The notes below the pieces were generated by a model. That model did not search any database. It saw nothing but the letters and a program-made list of their open reading frames with translations, and was not told the origin of the DNA. A stretch of DNA of 64,000 nucleotides from Thuidium tamariscinum (taxonomy: Eukaryota; Streptophyta; Bryopsida; Hypnales; Thuidiaceae): assembly GCA_947034885.2 (NCBI GenBank), contig OX344750.2, positions 4,836,001-4,900,000 on the forward strand. The letters run 5' to 3'. Position numbers and translations under genes: made by a program. Of the stretch, positions 11,501 through 24,764 are shown in pieces; the stretch's first letter is position 1; every line of letters starts with the position of its first letter.

Positions 11501-14500
11501 TCATCTCATACCAGGTCTCAGAACTCAAAATATGCTACCCAATGCCAAAATCGAATTGCATAAAATGTGAACACACCTGTATGAAATGCTCAATGACTCT
11601 GGGGTCTCTACGTGGGACACTTGATCGGCTATCATCTGGGTGCATTGCACAAAAATGAGAATGCAAGCAACCTTACCCATGAAGTTTGCGACAACACACG
11701 ACAAGACCACTATTCTCCTACAAATTTGAATTGTTATAATCAAAAACACTTAGCAGAGAAAAGAGGAACTCCCCACATATATATGACACAAATTCACAAG
11801 CACCCTTCCTTTAGAAGGGCGAAAACTCAAACTCAAGTAGAACATCATCAAACACATCCAATGTTTTGATTACCTATTTGCGAGATCTCACTATCCGATC
11901 TCTCAATTGAGAGACAGGGAAGACAATCTATAGAAGCTCGTTCAGTCCGTCTGAAGTCGAGAGTGAGGAGAGCAACAAAAGCTGTCATTTGTAGTACATA
12001 TTGCAGAAGAATCGCCAGGGCTGCACGAGAACAATAACACTTTTATATACCCTCTTGAAATCTAGTGAGCTATAAATTACATAGAGTTAAGTCCAACCTT
12101 AATTTTACTAACATTGGTAATTCAGTATAATTACTAATTACAGCAATGAAGTGGTAGATTCAAACCAGTAATATTGATAACCGTCTTATTACATCTAATC
12201 ATTTAAGAAATTGATTATAAAACAATTTCATGCTTAAATAAGATTTCTACAATCATTTTATGATCCTCAACCAAATGAGTCAGTAACATAACACAAAAGG
12301 TAACGGAAGTATCTTATCTTACCTAAGAACCCTGACAAAACTTGACACGCGGGCGCTGATGAGAAAACGCCAATGGAGAATACTACGAACTCAGTCAGGC
12401 TGGCAAGTGTTATTGATGGACCAACTTCCGCCAATGCAAGTCCTACTCGCTTTTCAAGAGGCAAAGATGAATCTTGATATTTCACGGAGTTCACCAGCAA
12501 GAATAAGCTGTTCACACCAATCTGCACACATACGGAAAACTTAACAAAGACAATTCTGCAGATTTGATAGAGTTGAAGAACTCGAGAATCCAATCGTGAG
12601 AGAATTGACACTTGAATATATGCCACTTAACGCACATAGGAGTCTGAGAACGTCAATGTCAATATACTGGCACGAATCAATCATCAAAATTATGCCCTCG
12701 AAACTGCACAAAGTTCTAAAATCTAGGACCGGAATTGATTTAGGTTTCAAAGCTCCAGCCTTGAAAAGTGGAATTCGTGAAAATTCGCCTATATAACACA
12801 ATTCGAAGGTTTCCCGCGAGGTTTGCTATTATTACTAATACCTTCCAAACTAAAAACAAATTGATTGTCCACTTTTCTTGTGTGAAAATTTGGGTATGAC
12901 TTACTCTAACACTACTACATTATATATTGCAAGAAAGCGTTGAGAAGAATATACAATACACCTTCAACATGCAAGCGACTGAAGTATACATCATTGAAAA
13001 TAATGTTCGACCTATCTATACAACTATCAACATTTGACTTGATGAATGATAAGGGTCCCATTACCATCAGCACGATGAATGAGATCACTTCAAGTACGAT
13101 GTAGTTGGACTTCACTCCTAAGGCACTACATACACCAATGGAACCAAGAACTGAGGCAGCCGCGAGGAACATTCCTGAAATCGAGAGCAACACCTGTTCA
13201 CAAATTAACTCCCATTAGTGAATTTCAATACCACATCATGTTCATTTGATTAGTATCTGTAGCACGCTACACACAAATGCAGTAACGTGAATGCTGGAAA
13301 AAAAAGGAATCGTTGTTGACGGCTCGGTAAAGATTTGCAACATTCAGTGACAACAGCTCAGATGCGGATTCAGTTCGTGACGAACTGAATACCAAAAAAA
13401 GGGCATGCAAGACCTTTCAGATAAGCTATAAATGCAAGTTAAACCCTGTCGACATAATCGAGCAATCACCTATCGAGCTATATTAAGTCACGACCTCGAC
13501 TTATGAGTAGATTTCTACAGAAAATCACTTTGCGACTTACTTTTGACGTCACGTAAAATGGTGCCTGAGTAGTTGCATGGTCGCCAAGCACATAGGCAAC
13601 ATACAAGAATATCACTGCGTAACCCACCTGCAGAAATAAATAACAGACTTTAGACGAGTTCATTGCAAGCATTGAGTTTTGAAAAAGTTGGTATGATTAG
13701 ACAAGGTCTAAAATAAATTCAGTCTTTCTATTTTAGTCAAAAGTCACGAGTGTCGAGGTTGTACCGGGATTAGCAAATGGTTCCATTGACTTTTCCGATC
13801 AGATTCAGATTCTATCGAGCTCTCAGACGAGAAAGACACTGTCAAATTGTAGGCTTCCACCATATCCACAACTTCCTCCTGTTCCAAAGATCACGTTCTC
13901 ATCATATCCATGAAAATTCACACATTGGCCTACTTGAAGAGAAACAATGATTTACATTAATGGAAGCCGAAATAGAGAAGAATCAAGAGGGAGTTTGTCA
14001 TGTTAATATTGCCTAGCATACTGATGAAACCACTAACTACAAATATCCTCCATATCCATCTGGAAGCCATCCTTAATGCAAAGTTCCCCAAATACGAGAC
14101 ATAGAGATGTCTACATTTTCCATTGTCATTGTCATGAAGGTCGATGATAACTCTACCTCATTTTTTAGATACTTTCTTTAATCAGTTAAGACATTGGGAT
14201 TACGGGGTGTACCTTGACTAGCCGAATAAATTCATGCTCCCATTCCAGCGCTGCAATATAGTTGGTGTCAGATTTGTTTGCGGAGTTGACGACAGGGTAA
14301 GTGATTACAAATGCAGAGGCCTGGAGAGAACAAATCGTGTCAGGTGAGTGAGTGGTTAATAACTCCAATGATCCCCTCAGGTCAAACAGAAACCGGTTTC
14401 CAGTGTGGCAAGGGGAATGACCTCATGATAGTTCTTCCCTGAGAAGCCTCCAAGGATGGTCATAGGGTCAACTGGCTCATCTGAAGCGCTGAGACATGAT

Positions 14501-17500
14501 GCAGATGAAGCATAGTGCTGCAATGGGCATGTGACAAGAAATCAGAAACTCCTACAAATATGGCCTAGAAAATGACTTACAGCACGTAATAAAGCGACAA
14601 TACATAAGTATCGCTAAAACTCTTGGTCATGACCTCTAAATACGAATCGTTACTAATTATCACGAATATCTTCTAATCATCGCTTGTGATATCTTTTCAT
14701 CAAGTAAGAGTGGTCTAAACTGGTAAGTTTATGCGTGATATAATAAAGCACAAATCGTCTCTTTCTAAGTTAAGACCTTGAAGCAGAAGTTCGCATGGGA
14801 GACGCCGTCTTGAATAGCAAATATATCGCGATCCATCTTGAAATACTGCGTAGCAATGAAAATCAGTTAAATCTCTATGGTGATGCCAGATTCACGACCT
14901 TTGAACAATCTCTGTTAAGCATTTGACTATGATTCTTTAGCCTTGGAATGTGTGACTCGTTTTGAGCTCAATATGCATGCAATAGTCTGAAACGAAGTTC
15001 ATGCATATCAATACTCGTGAACACCCAATAAAACGGAATTACATCACGGTGTGCACAGATCGCAAAGCAACATATGAAAAAATCCTATTAACCTATACGG
15101 AGTGAGGACATAATATCACATGATAAGAAGAAATTGTGAGACCCAATTCTTTTATCGTGGAAGTTTAACCAAGAGAGACAATAAATGAACCCGAAAGCAA
15201 GAATATAGACCATCACGAGGATGTAACAAATACATGAAGAAATCTACATGACAAAAGGTCAGATGGTCACCTGCAGAATGCTTTTTGTCTTGCAGGAAGA
15301 GCCGCGGGCTCTCACGCATATGTCTTCTAGAGAAACTGGTTTCCCAAAGACATTTCCCCTTAGCTCGTCCACCTGGAGTCATCGATATTGCGAAACCAAA
15401 AGTTAATGCAGATTTGCAACAATATGGATTGCTTTCGGCAGTGACTTTAAAATGAAAACTGTCATCTAGTCGAAAACCAACTTGACAATGGGAACTTCGA
15501 TTATGTTCTCAAGTGGATAAAGCCTTATTCCTAATTATTGAATTTTCCGGAAAGAAAAATGAGGGATATTGACCATTAGTGACAGAATAGAAAGAGATCA
15601 GCACAGGAAGTGAAATTCCTGAAAAATAGAGAAAATAATCTGTAGTTGCCATGCTTGACTTCAAGTACACTAGCTCAGTTACTGTAATTACGATACATAA
15701 TAACAACATTTTGAAGCTTTAAACATGCATGTGCACCTTCTTCTGAATGTCAAACACCAGCAACAAGTTCCTGTCAGTAATGATTCCGGGAGCAACTACT
15801 TGATGGCTTTCGGGGATGGTCGCAATGATAAGCTACAATTATTCACAAGTTCACACACAGAACAATCAGCATCAAGTAAAATGGTAACGCAAGACTAAAC
15901 ATGTTACAAGTATATCCTGTTTCAAACTTGGAGGCGTCCAACACGTCCAACGAGCTATTCTAGCCACCATTTTAAGGTTGCCATAAGGTGCATAAAATAT
16001 TCCTTCCATACTCTAATATCTCGCTAATGTCCTTGTCAACGAAAAAACATAAGACACTGGACAGAAGAAAGCTCTCAAACCTGCACATCTCAAATAATCG
16101 ACGAATGATACCTGTTCAGCACGATAGAATGGGCCGAAATGTTCGTCAAAGAATGCCTTCTCTTGTGCTGTCTGACTCTTTGGATCTACCCATAGCTGCA
16201 GAAACAATAAGTAGATGATCAAAAAAATCGTGTTACCAATAAAAAGCACATGAGAAGGTGCAAAACTAACCAAGGCAGTCCCCGAGCAAGGAGACAAACA
16301 CCTGATGGCAACAACCTCTCCAACTATCGACTCTATACTTTCTGCTTAAGCTATAAACTCTTAGGGTATTCAAGGTAAAGACACCACATTAAAGGCTAAT
16401 CAAATGACAAAAACTGCTCTTGGATTACTCAAATGGTTTTAGAAAATGTAAGGAGTACAAACCTTCTCAAGATCAGTCTCAATGGAGAAGCGAAGCAATC
16501 CCGTACAGAGAATCAGCACGAAAAGAAGAGAAACAGAAACTACTACATACACGTTTCTCGCTACCCATTCTCCCCAGTACCTACAGAAAATCGAAGTGAC
16601 CAACATATCAGCTTAAGCTTCGAGACTTCTCCCTGTTTAGAAATTTAGCTATTTTTCGCTAGGAAACATGAATACCCCCAAAGATGAAACTCCTTGTCCT
16701 CAAATCTTCAAATTTATACCAAACAGCACACATCTCCTACAGTTATCAGCAAGGAAAACTATTTACCAGCCATAATTTCTAAAAAATCTGATTTTATCTG
16801 AAATCGTAAAACCTCAGCAATCTCCAGTACCTGAAAGCATGTGCAAGAAATGCTTCATTGTATTCCGGAAGAGTGGGAAGCTTCTCCCTGTCCATGTCAT
16901 CGCGCTAGAATGCGCACATAATCACAACTATTAGCTGATAAAAAAAAATAACTGAATTTTTCAAAATCCACACAATTTTTCATAAAGCAATCGGGTTCTC
17001 ATATCACCTAGGTAATGCGTTTGAAGAGGGCTCGTAAAGACTAGAATTTCCGCAACAACAGAGGAGAAAAAGTGTACAACGCAACGCAATTACAGTGCTG
17101 GGTGCTAATCCTAATTATAGCATAATTGATGGATTCAGTATCAACCGGCTAAATACCACTAAGATGGTTTAATTATAAAGTTGCAAAATTAACGAAGTCT
17201 AGGATACTTGGAAGATTTTGACTACTAATAGGATGGTCGGTGATAGAGAAAGGAAATGAGCAACGACTTAGAAACTCACATGAGATTGCTGGAGCTCCTC
17301 AGTCTCGTCGTGCAAAGACGCCTGGCTCTGAGAACTTGTCATCAAAGGCTCCAACTCATCCTCTAAGCCGGGTGAGTGAAACGTCCACCACCAGCCGAAC
17401 AAGATGAACAAGATAACCCCATATAAAATCATCATCAACGCTGAGACACATCCGATCTGGAAAATATCATCAGCTTCTCTACAATTAGAAAAAATTAATA

Positions 17501-20096
17501 TGAAACAAAGCATATGTTCGAAATTCAGCATAATTGATTTTATAAATACAGCACCGAATATAACAAACAATATACCTGTATGGAGTCAGGACTTGACCAA
17601 CCACAATACCATTTGAGAAAGCTTAAAAATATATATCAGAATCTGATCATTACCCAAATTTTCGACACAATTAAACAATATACTTTACTTAGGGTTAAAA
17701 GATCACACCTCATATGAACCAAGAAAAACTGCACATGTAGGTTGGCCGGGTTGGTCTGGCGCCGACGTTGCGCATACTGCAGCAGACGGGCAGTCTCCAC
17801 ACGAACAAGTAAGAGATGGGTCGGAGCACGCGGTCACCGTGAGATCAAGAGGCTGTACATTGAAGTCATTGGCACCTGGGCTACGAAATTTCATATTGAA
17901 AGAGGAACCTGGCTGATGCAGATCTGCCTCTTTACCTAAAAACCCAAACCAATCTGAAAAAAGAAGAGGCGTCCACATGAGTATGGACAGCATGTATAAT
18001 AGAAACTCTAAGAATTTGAAGCACTCTCAATAATGTGATTTAAAAACTGACACACTTCTAATATAAAAATATCACGAATGCAAAATTCATATTAGCATAT
18101 TAAAACACTTGATGTCATAAGTGGTAAACGTTGATATTTAGGCCGGGATGTAGGCATCAAGATGAATCACAATAAATACCAATGCAAAGGGGATTCGAAA
18201 ATATAGATGATTAATCCTAACCTGTATAATTATTAGCCCCTCCGCCAATAAAATCCATAGCCCTCATATTAGGTAATGAATATTTCACATCTTTGCACGA
18301 ATCATAGAGCCTTGATCCATAATCTTCAGTAACGTACACATCAACTCCTTGGACGCTCTTCGATTCGGACTCCTGGAAAGCACATCCGAAGACCATCACT
18401 TTCTAGGAAATGAACACAAACCATCTACACTTGGTAATGGCTAGGATTTCACGATTCAAAATTCGACAACTAATTCGATACAGATATTGTAATTACTAAG
18501 TAATATACTCGACATGTGACTCCCTTAAATTTCAAGATTATAAAAGATGAATTGCAATCTTGAAAACAATCAACGCACTCGAAAGACTCCATCAAGGCCA
18601 AATGTCACAAAGACTTGGGAATTATGCAGTGTTGTATGGAAATTATCTGACTGTTCCAGATTGGATGGGTCATAATGTTCTTGATGGCCATGATATAGTT
18701 GGCACCCAGCATGTCCAGAAAGTATGTAAAGAGAAGAGAATTAAACTCGCAGAGCATGGAGAACTTACGCTATGAACATCGGTAATGTCCAAGAAGAGGC
18801 TTTGATTGGGAGAGCACGCAATCTCACAAAAAAGATCCAGGTAGTTGCGCAGACATGCTGGACATCCAGTCAAGAATGGCACGGCCTGCGACGCCCATAT
18901 ATGAATGTCAATTCACTCATTAACTCGTCTGTTGCAAGTGATGGAGGAGTAGTAACTATCACCAAATATTGACACCTTGCGCCAGAGGATCACGTCAACG
19001 TAGGTTTAACCGTGGTCGTCTTCTCCGTACATGAGAAGCTACACCATCACTTTCAAACGGCCACAAGGGATAAACACCACCAAGTTATCAAAACAGCATC
19101 ACTGGAAAATGAAACAAACCTGCTGAACTTGATCGCGGAGATGGAAAAATTGGTCGCTGGTGCAGCAGACCTTTTCCGTAAGCTTTGGACATAGGCTCTG
19201 GATTTTTTGACTCAACTCCTCGTTGGGCTGCAAAGATTACGGAAGCATCAGATCTTCTGAACAAGATTGAGCTAACGCTTGTATATCTCTCTTCTCATAC
19301 TAAAACGAAAATGGAAGAGAAGTGTCATCAAAATGGAATGTTTATTGAAGATTATGAAGTGACTTTGCTGAATACTAATACTCTCGCAGAGAATTGCAGA
19401 GCAGAATTATTTTGAAAAAAATTCTCTCAAGAAATATTTAAAGATAAATGCTGCACTTCTAAGGACGTGGACACAGAAAGAGAAACGCTAGATCATCATA
19501 TTAAAACCATAGATAAATCAAACGGGTAGAATAAATTACAGTCACAGCAGGCGTGGCGTATGGGCAATTCAAAGCTTTTCCGTCTGAGCGCTCTGCGCAA
19601 ACACCATACATTGTGCATGTGCTCTCTGTCCGTAACTCCTGTTCCAGTCTGTGAGCATGCCATCATATATGGAGGTTAAACAAAAGGGTCTAAGTTCACA
19701 GTGCTATTAGAACAGAGGAAATAGCTGGAACTGCATCCAGAAGACAAAACAATTACTGCTAATAAATATTCCGAGCTCCATCATCGAGCACTCCCGAAGA
19801 TCGAAAATGTGACAACTTGAAGGGAAGCATCTTACGGAAGTGAGGAATCAACTGGTGCCGTCTTCTCAACATCTATCGCCATCAAAGATACTGTCTGCAA
19901 GCGACCGATAAGTAAGAGTAAAATTCAATCTGATTTATAAAGTCACAGCGCACGCACGGCAATAGATCACATGCTACATCGCCCAATCAACTCAATGTAA
20001 AGAACTGAAACCATTCCAGAACTACTGACTGGAGAAAATGACCTGATGCAAGAAGAGCAGTAGCACAAGGTAAAGTATCTTCATTGCCATTCTCAT
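5512..20096 (-). CDS. NPC1: NPC1-like sterol transporter, 39 coding exons, 1,318 residues
   Basis: This is a Niemann-Pick C1/Patched-family (RND fold) membrane protein. The family hands sterol from its N-terminal luminal domain to the sterol-sensing domain (SSD) in endosome, vacuole or plasma membranes. Exons read downwards: 20096-20043, 19894-19836, 19648-19540, 19227-19120, 18885-18769, 18372-18222, 17953-17709, 17456-17280, 16904-16831, 16580-16463, 16195-16112, 15832-15737, 15372-15271, 14845-14777, 14517-14422, 14320-14213, 13878-13765, 13627-13541, 13193-13065, 12521-12323, 12020-11874, 11635-11577, 11223-11140, 10769-10701, 10473-10397, 9901-9841, 9586-9437, 9186-9121, 8991-8847, 8640-8576, 8352-8287, 7934-7841, 7530-7494, 7359-7302, 6919-6809, 6561-6494, 6377-6311, 5978-5910, 5679-5512. 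All are GT-AG and phases join without a stop. Residues 1-18 are a signal peptide. The Cys-rich N-domain holds CTMYGVC, LNCPY and GCPACLRNYLDLFCEIACSP. The SSD is about 600-765 and the second RND half 815-1263 (QLCSVSQCDPGSLLNE-like, PASSWLDDFLIW, GISVEFSAHITHAF). Oddities: EVISF and IGVNS replace the usual EVIPF and VGVDN; the tail lacks a C-terminal LLNF signal. Length fits the family (about 1,250-1,300). Confidence 0.96.
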
Positions 20097-22566
20097 ACTC
20101 GCTGAAATTCTTCCTCAGGATAGCCAAGTACCGAGTGCGGAGTTTGTGGTTTTCTTCAACTTTATCAAAAGTTTCTTGAAATAAGGTTTGTGACCTGGTC
20201 CAGGACAAGAACAAGCAAAATTATTAAAAGTAACAGGCACTACAATTTTCCTCTTCCTTAGAGAAAGCAACACCAGCTACAGTTGCATCCAGTTCACAAT
20301 ATACTTGGATTCCAAATACTGATTCGACGAAGTATACCGCTCGACGTCCCTATTGAAGCCTACAGATTATACAAGCGCTCGGAGCTTATTTTAAGGTTCG
20401 TGCGGTTCTCAAGAGCAATTTTGATCCTCCCCATCGCTATGACTTGATCACTCAAAATTGTCCTGAGAACTTCAAGGAGTAAAGCGTTGCAAGGCAAAGC
20501 TGGATACACGAATTACGCACAAAATTAGGCATTTATTTACTTGCTATCAAGAGATCCTTGCATTTCTCCAGAATTTTATTTTCGGTACAACGCTTAATTC
20601 CTAATTTTTATGTGGAACTTTTAGTAAACTTTAACGTTCACAAGGCACTCTAAAATTCTATGACGCAAGCAAACGCTGGCACAAGGAACTCCCGAAGATG
20701 TTAGAACTCTAATCTCGTCCCTGGTAAGAGTGTAGAACCTACAATCTCACACTCACGTCTGGTCTACACCAAATATTCTCGCTAGAGAAGGTGACAGTTC
20801 TTGATTCTTTTCTGAGTACTGAGTTCCGCGAACGGCTGAGCAGAGTGGCTTCATGTACAGAATAGCTGATTAACCCATGGTCACTCACTGTAAGTATAAT
20901 CGTCTGGGACAATAGCGTTGTAGTTCAAGTATCGTAAAACAGAACAAAAGGAGCGGAGAGAGTCGCAATAGCGAGAGCAAGAACAGGACAGTACCAGCGC
21001 TCTACACTCCAATGGCAACAATCTATGCGAAAACTGCACCGAATGATCTCAGTCGAAAAAGAACACGCAAATTACAAAAGAAAGACGCACAGATCAGCAA
21101 GTTCGAAAGAAGACGTTAAAGTTCCCCGTCTGAAACACTTCCAAAACGCAAATTCACTTGAATCCTATCGACAATAAACAAAAGATAGATGAACGAATTA
21201 TGCACCACAGGAAAGTCCTCTTCTATTCCATACTCGCACAGCGAAATCCGGTCCTTCAACACAGCTCGACGTAATAACTGTCTACAGCTGCACCGCCTCC
21301 TACCGATCGCACTTTCCTACAATGTAGCCTCCAAGTTCTCATTATCACGCTCCTCTCTAACAATCAACCTCACCGTAACTCACCAGTCACGCAAGAAACA
21401 CGCCTCCACTTCAAAATTAAAAAAAACAAGATACACTCTGCCCGCCGTCTCCCTCTAAGACAGCGTTACGTTTCCCAGTTTCCGGCGCTTCTTTCCACAA
21501 CCACAAAATTCTCCTGCAATCTCTCCACAAGCAAGAAGAATTGAAAATCTAAATGGTCAATCCGCGCTTCACGAACTAGCAGCAGCACATCACGCAGCGA
21601 GCGAGATGATAGTTTCTAGCGCGTTCGCGACCTTGCATTGCATCAAAGTGAGCAGTCGGAATGCAGTACGTAACCTGATAGACGAAGTCGCTCTAACTTA
21701 CATGCACCACACTGATGGCTTTCGGCAACACTCTCTCGGGAAAGGGTTCACAAAAATCTAGGCAGTCCGCGCTTTTTGAACATGGCTGCCCGAACAGACC
21801 AGCAAGAAAAAGAAGAAAAGAAACCCCAAACCCGTCAGTGTGAACGGCGCTATCGGTAGTGGGTGTCAGCGTTGGTGGATGGTGGTACTTAATAGGAAAA
21901 GATTTCATATTATTGGTTGCATTTACGTTCCCTTGTGTGAGAATGAAAGCAACTACCTAAGGAGGTGGTTTTCGATTGTTGATTGGGCATCACCAAATAT
22001 TCCTTCTACATTTTTGACTTTCGCCTCCATGGTGACAAATTCCCAAGTAAAAAAGAAGACTCATCTCCACAATTGATGATTTTAGAAAGATCATCTAAAA
22101 GTATTATTTAGAAGAACATTTTGGAATTGAGATGTAAACAAGAGTTGTAGAGTTTGAGTTGTAAATTTAATCCAGATGGTTAGATTCATCAATGCTATCA
22201 CCAATATTTTCAATAAATTTTGAAAGGGGAAATTCAAAATTTTTGTTAAATTCAATTACAAGCAAAATATTGTCATTTTTGGGCTCCTCCTCCGTGCCAA
22301 TTTTTGTAGGTCGATTTCAATCATTCATTGTGTAGTTCGTTTTTTGTCCATTTTTCTCTTCTTTGCTTGCATTTGGACTTGGTCTCTTTGAGTGTGCTCC
22401 TATTTCTTTCTAAAGCAATGAAGGCTCCCCATTTGTTTTAAAAAAACTAAAAAAAGTGTCATCTCCCATTGAAAATGAACTATTGTTAGTAGCAAAGTTG
22501 GCCCCACATTTTATCCTTTGTGACTATTTCTACTCACCCCTCCCTTTGTCATAGTTTCAAGAAATG
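20097..22566. other. Upstream/5' region of NPC1 and intergenic DNA
   Basis: This is the sequence 5' of the NPC1 start codon. It should hold the promoter and 5' untranslated region, perhaps with a leader intron ending at a TTTCAG just upstream of the ATG at 20096. No TATA box can be assigned with confidence. 20.9-21.7 kb is somewhat GC-richer. Short ORFs at 21189-21458 and 21693-22076 lie on overlapping strands and have no recognisable domains. No gene is supported. Confidence 0.5.
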
Positions 22567-22905
22567 AAAAGCGACAAGGTTTTGGCTACAATGGCGGATG
22601 GGAATCCGAAGTGGGAGGCCTCCGGCCCCCACGCCGGATTCATCTTCCAACCCCCTTGAAGATTCTCGCGGAGACGGCGTCCAGCTGTCTCTTCTCCGAT
22701 GGGCCGACCGCGGGTAGCTTAAGCTCACCCTGTGTTGTGGCCTGAGTCGTCTCAGTTCTGTGTCCGTCTGTCTTGGTCCTTAGCTTTAGGTGTCCTCTGT
22801 CCTTTGTGCCCCAGGCCACCTGTGGCTGGGGTTTTGCCCTTATTTTTGCAATGAAAGCTCATTTCATTTGTGTCAAAAAAAAAAAAAAAAAAAGCGACAA
22901 GGTTT
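22567..22905 (+). mobile_element. Retroposed element (SINE or 5'-truncated LINE) with poly(A) and 16-bp TSD
   Basis: A 16-bp direct repeat, AAAAGCGACAAGGTTT, lies at 22567-22582 and again at 22890-22905. Between them is a GC-rich body of about 290 bp ending in a 19-base A run at 22875-22893. Target-site duplication plus a poly(A) tail is the signature of target-primed reverse transcription. The tail region GCAATGAAAGCTCATTTC resembles 3' ends of plant LINEs. The body has no long ORF, so it is either a SINE or the 3' stub of a LINE. Perfect duplications imply a fairly recent insertion. Confidence 0.85.
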
Positions 22906-23608
22906 GCAATAGTGTTAGAAATGAAATTGTTTGTTTACAAAATACTATTTAAATGGTACACTAAATAGTGAATGACGTTAAATAGAGCCATTGGTGAAGT
23001 ACCGTAGCATCACCAACACTTATGAATGGTGAAGTGCAGAGCAGCTGCAGTGTTTACACTGTTTAAGCAACTCTTGTTTACAAGCTATTGATATTTTTAT
23101 GGAGTTTTTGGTAGAGGAGGAAAGTCAGCAAACCGCTCAGAGTCGATGAACTCGCTGCTGGGAGGGCTCTCCGAAGTTCCGAGGGGGATATTCGTCCTTT
23201 CCTTTTCCGGCCTTTATGATTATTCTGCAGTATGATACAGTAGTCAGGTGCATCAGTGTGAGGAGCTTTTTCCAGCTTGTGGGGCAAGTTGCATTCGACA
23301 ATTTGTACATTACATGAGAGACATGTGTTGCTCTATTTTGCAAGTATTTGCCTAGAAATGTGTGAAAGTCCCCTTGATGAGTTGAATGAGAATGCACATA
23401 AAGTACAGCAGGTTCAGTTGCATGTGAAATGCCTGCATGAGCTGCCCCACAGCAACACTGTAAACATTTTGAATCATTCATCTTCCTTGTATCAGGGAAG
23501 TCTGCCTATGACAAGCCAAATGGGAGCTAGTCCATTACAGGTCAAAATATTTTAATGGTGTATGTTTTAATTCTAAAAATGTGCACCATTAGAATAATTT
23601 CGCATGTA
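22906..23608. other. Intergenic DNA
   Basis: ORFs of 92 and 114 codons overlap here on opposite strands (23137-23555). Neither has a recognised domain, a continuing exon or a good start context. They may be eroded coding sequence but I cannot support a gene. Confidence 0.45.
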
Positions 23609-23864
23609 AGGTGGGTGCACCTAAAATTGCACCTCATCTAAAAGTGCCATCTATAGTTACTGTACATTTCTGAATTCCATTATGTACCTATTTGGCTGGA
23701 GCGCTTTTAGAAACAGACTTTTGCATACTGTATCCAAATGCTGCATTTTTTTGTGCATTGGAACGTGCTTTCACTTGCCAAGAAGACTATGTGAAAATTT
23801 GATTAGACCAGTAATAGTTACTAGGCACAGTACCAAAAAGTGGCACTTTTAGGTGTACCCACCT
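23609..23864 (+). mobile_element. TA-flanked MITE, copy 1
   Basis: This 256-bp non-coding element has inverted ends AGGTGGGTGCACCTAAAA and TTTTAGGTGTACCCACCT, flanked on each side by TA. It is homologous along its whole length to 38173-38424 and, inverted, to 48027-48299. Shared internal blocks include AGTGCCATCTATAG, TTTAGAAACAGACTTT and TTTCACTTGCCAAGAAGACT. TA duplication and this size fit a Tc1/mariner (Stowaway-like) MITE. Confidence 0.85.
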
Positions 23865-24089
23865 TAATGGGTTGGCTCCAATTTGGCCTACCGTAGGCTA
23901 AGTTATTTGAATACACAAGTCTTGGCAATCAAGTGGAATGTCCCATTCATACTTTTACTATAATTTTATAGAGAAATTTCACTCAATTTTAAGTAATTGC
24001 AATCCTCTCACTTTTGGGGGAAAAAAAAGACTCTAATAAGTAATTGTTTATAATCTTATATCAGGGACTACACTTAAAAACTCACTTAA

Positions 24090-24760
24090 TCCCTTAAGCT
24101 CCTTAATTGTGTTTCCATGGTGAAGCGCTTCAAAGCTATCAATTTTAGTACAAGTATCAAATTTTTGAAAAAAAAACATTTTTGCACACGTGAAACTATA
24201 GGATCTTGTAGTATTCTAGTTATAAAAGAAATTTCCACAGTGTGGATTGCTAAATATGAACTTTTAAATTCACATAAATATATTTTTTGGCCTTATGAAA
24301 AACCAAGCACTTGCACTTCACAAGCTCATATTTGTATGAAATGTCCGAAATGATGGTAACTTTTTCAATTCATTCTACAAGGCAAGTTGGTTACATGCTT
24401 GAAAAGTTTTAGATCATTAGGAATTGTAGAATATATAAGAAAAAATAATAAATAGAAAGAAATAGATAATGATTTCAAAGTACAAAATTATTAATAATTT
24501 AGTACTAGAATTGAAAAATACCAATTCTAATGGAATCATGATGATGTAATAAACAATCTACATACTATGATTTTGATGTTAAAAAAATATTGAAAATTGT
24601 GTAAAATAAAAAACTTAAAAGTTTATCTAACAATAAAAATTTCGCAACATTAGATGAAATTTAATGCCTCTACAAGAGGCCCAAACATGGAAATCCCCAT
24701 CCACACATAATTGCTTAAAATTGCTATGTTGGCAAATTTAGCAAGTGGATCCTTTAGGGA
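24090..24760. mobile_element. TTAA-flanked AT-rich MITE (671 bp)
   Basis: TTAA lies directly outside both ends (24086-24089 and 24761-24764). The inverted ends begin TCCCTTAAGCTCC and, on the other strand, TCCCTAAAGGATCC. The interior (for example CTATAGGATCTTGTAGTAT) is shared with 35.8-36.1 kb and more weakly with 42.7 kb. No coding capacity. I infer a member of the same family as 38540-39265 and 42640-43562. Confidence 0.6.
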
Positions 24761-24764
24761 TTAA

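Noticed and set aside
23137..23555. Opposed 114- and 92-codon ORFs
   Set aside because: They overlap on both strands, have no domain and no exon that continues them; chance or old decay is more likely.
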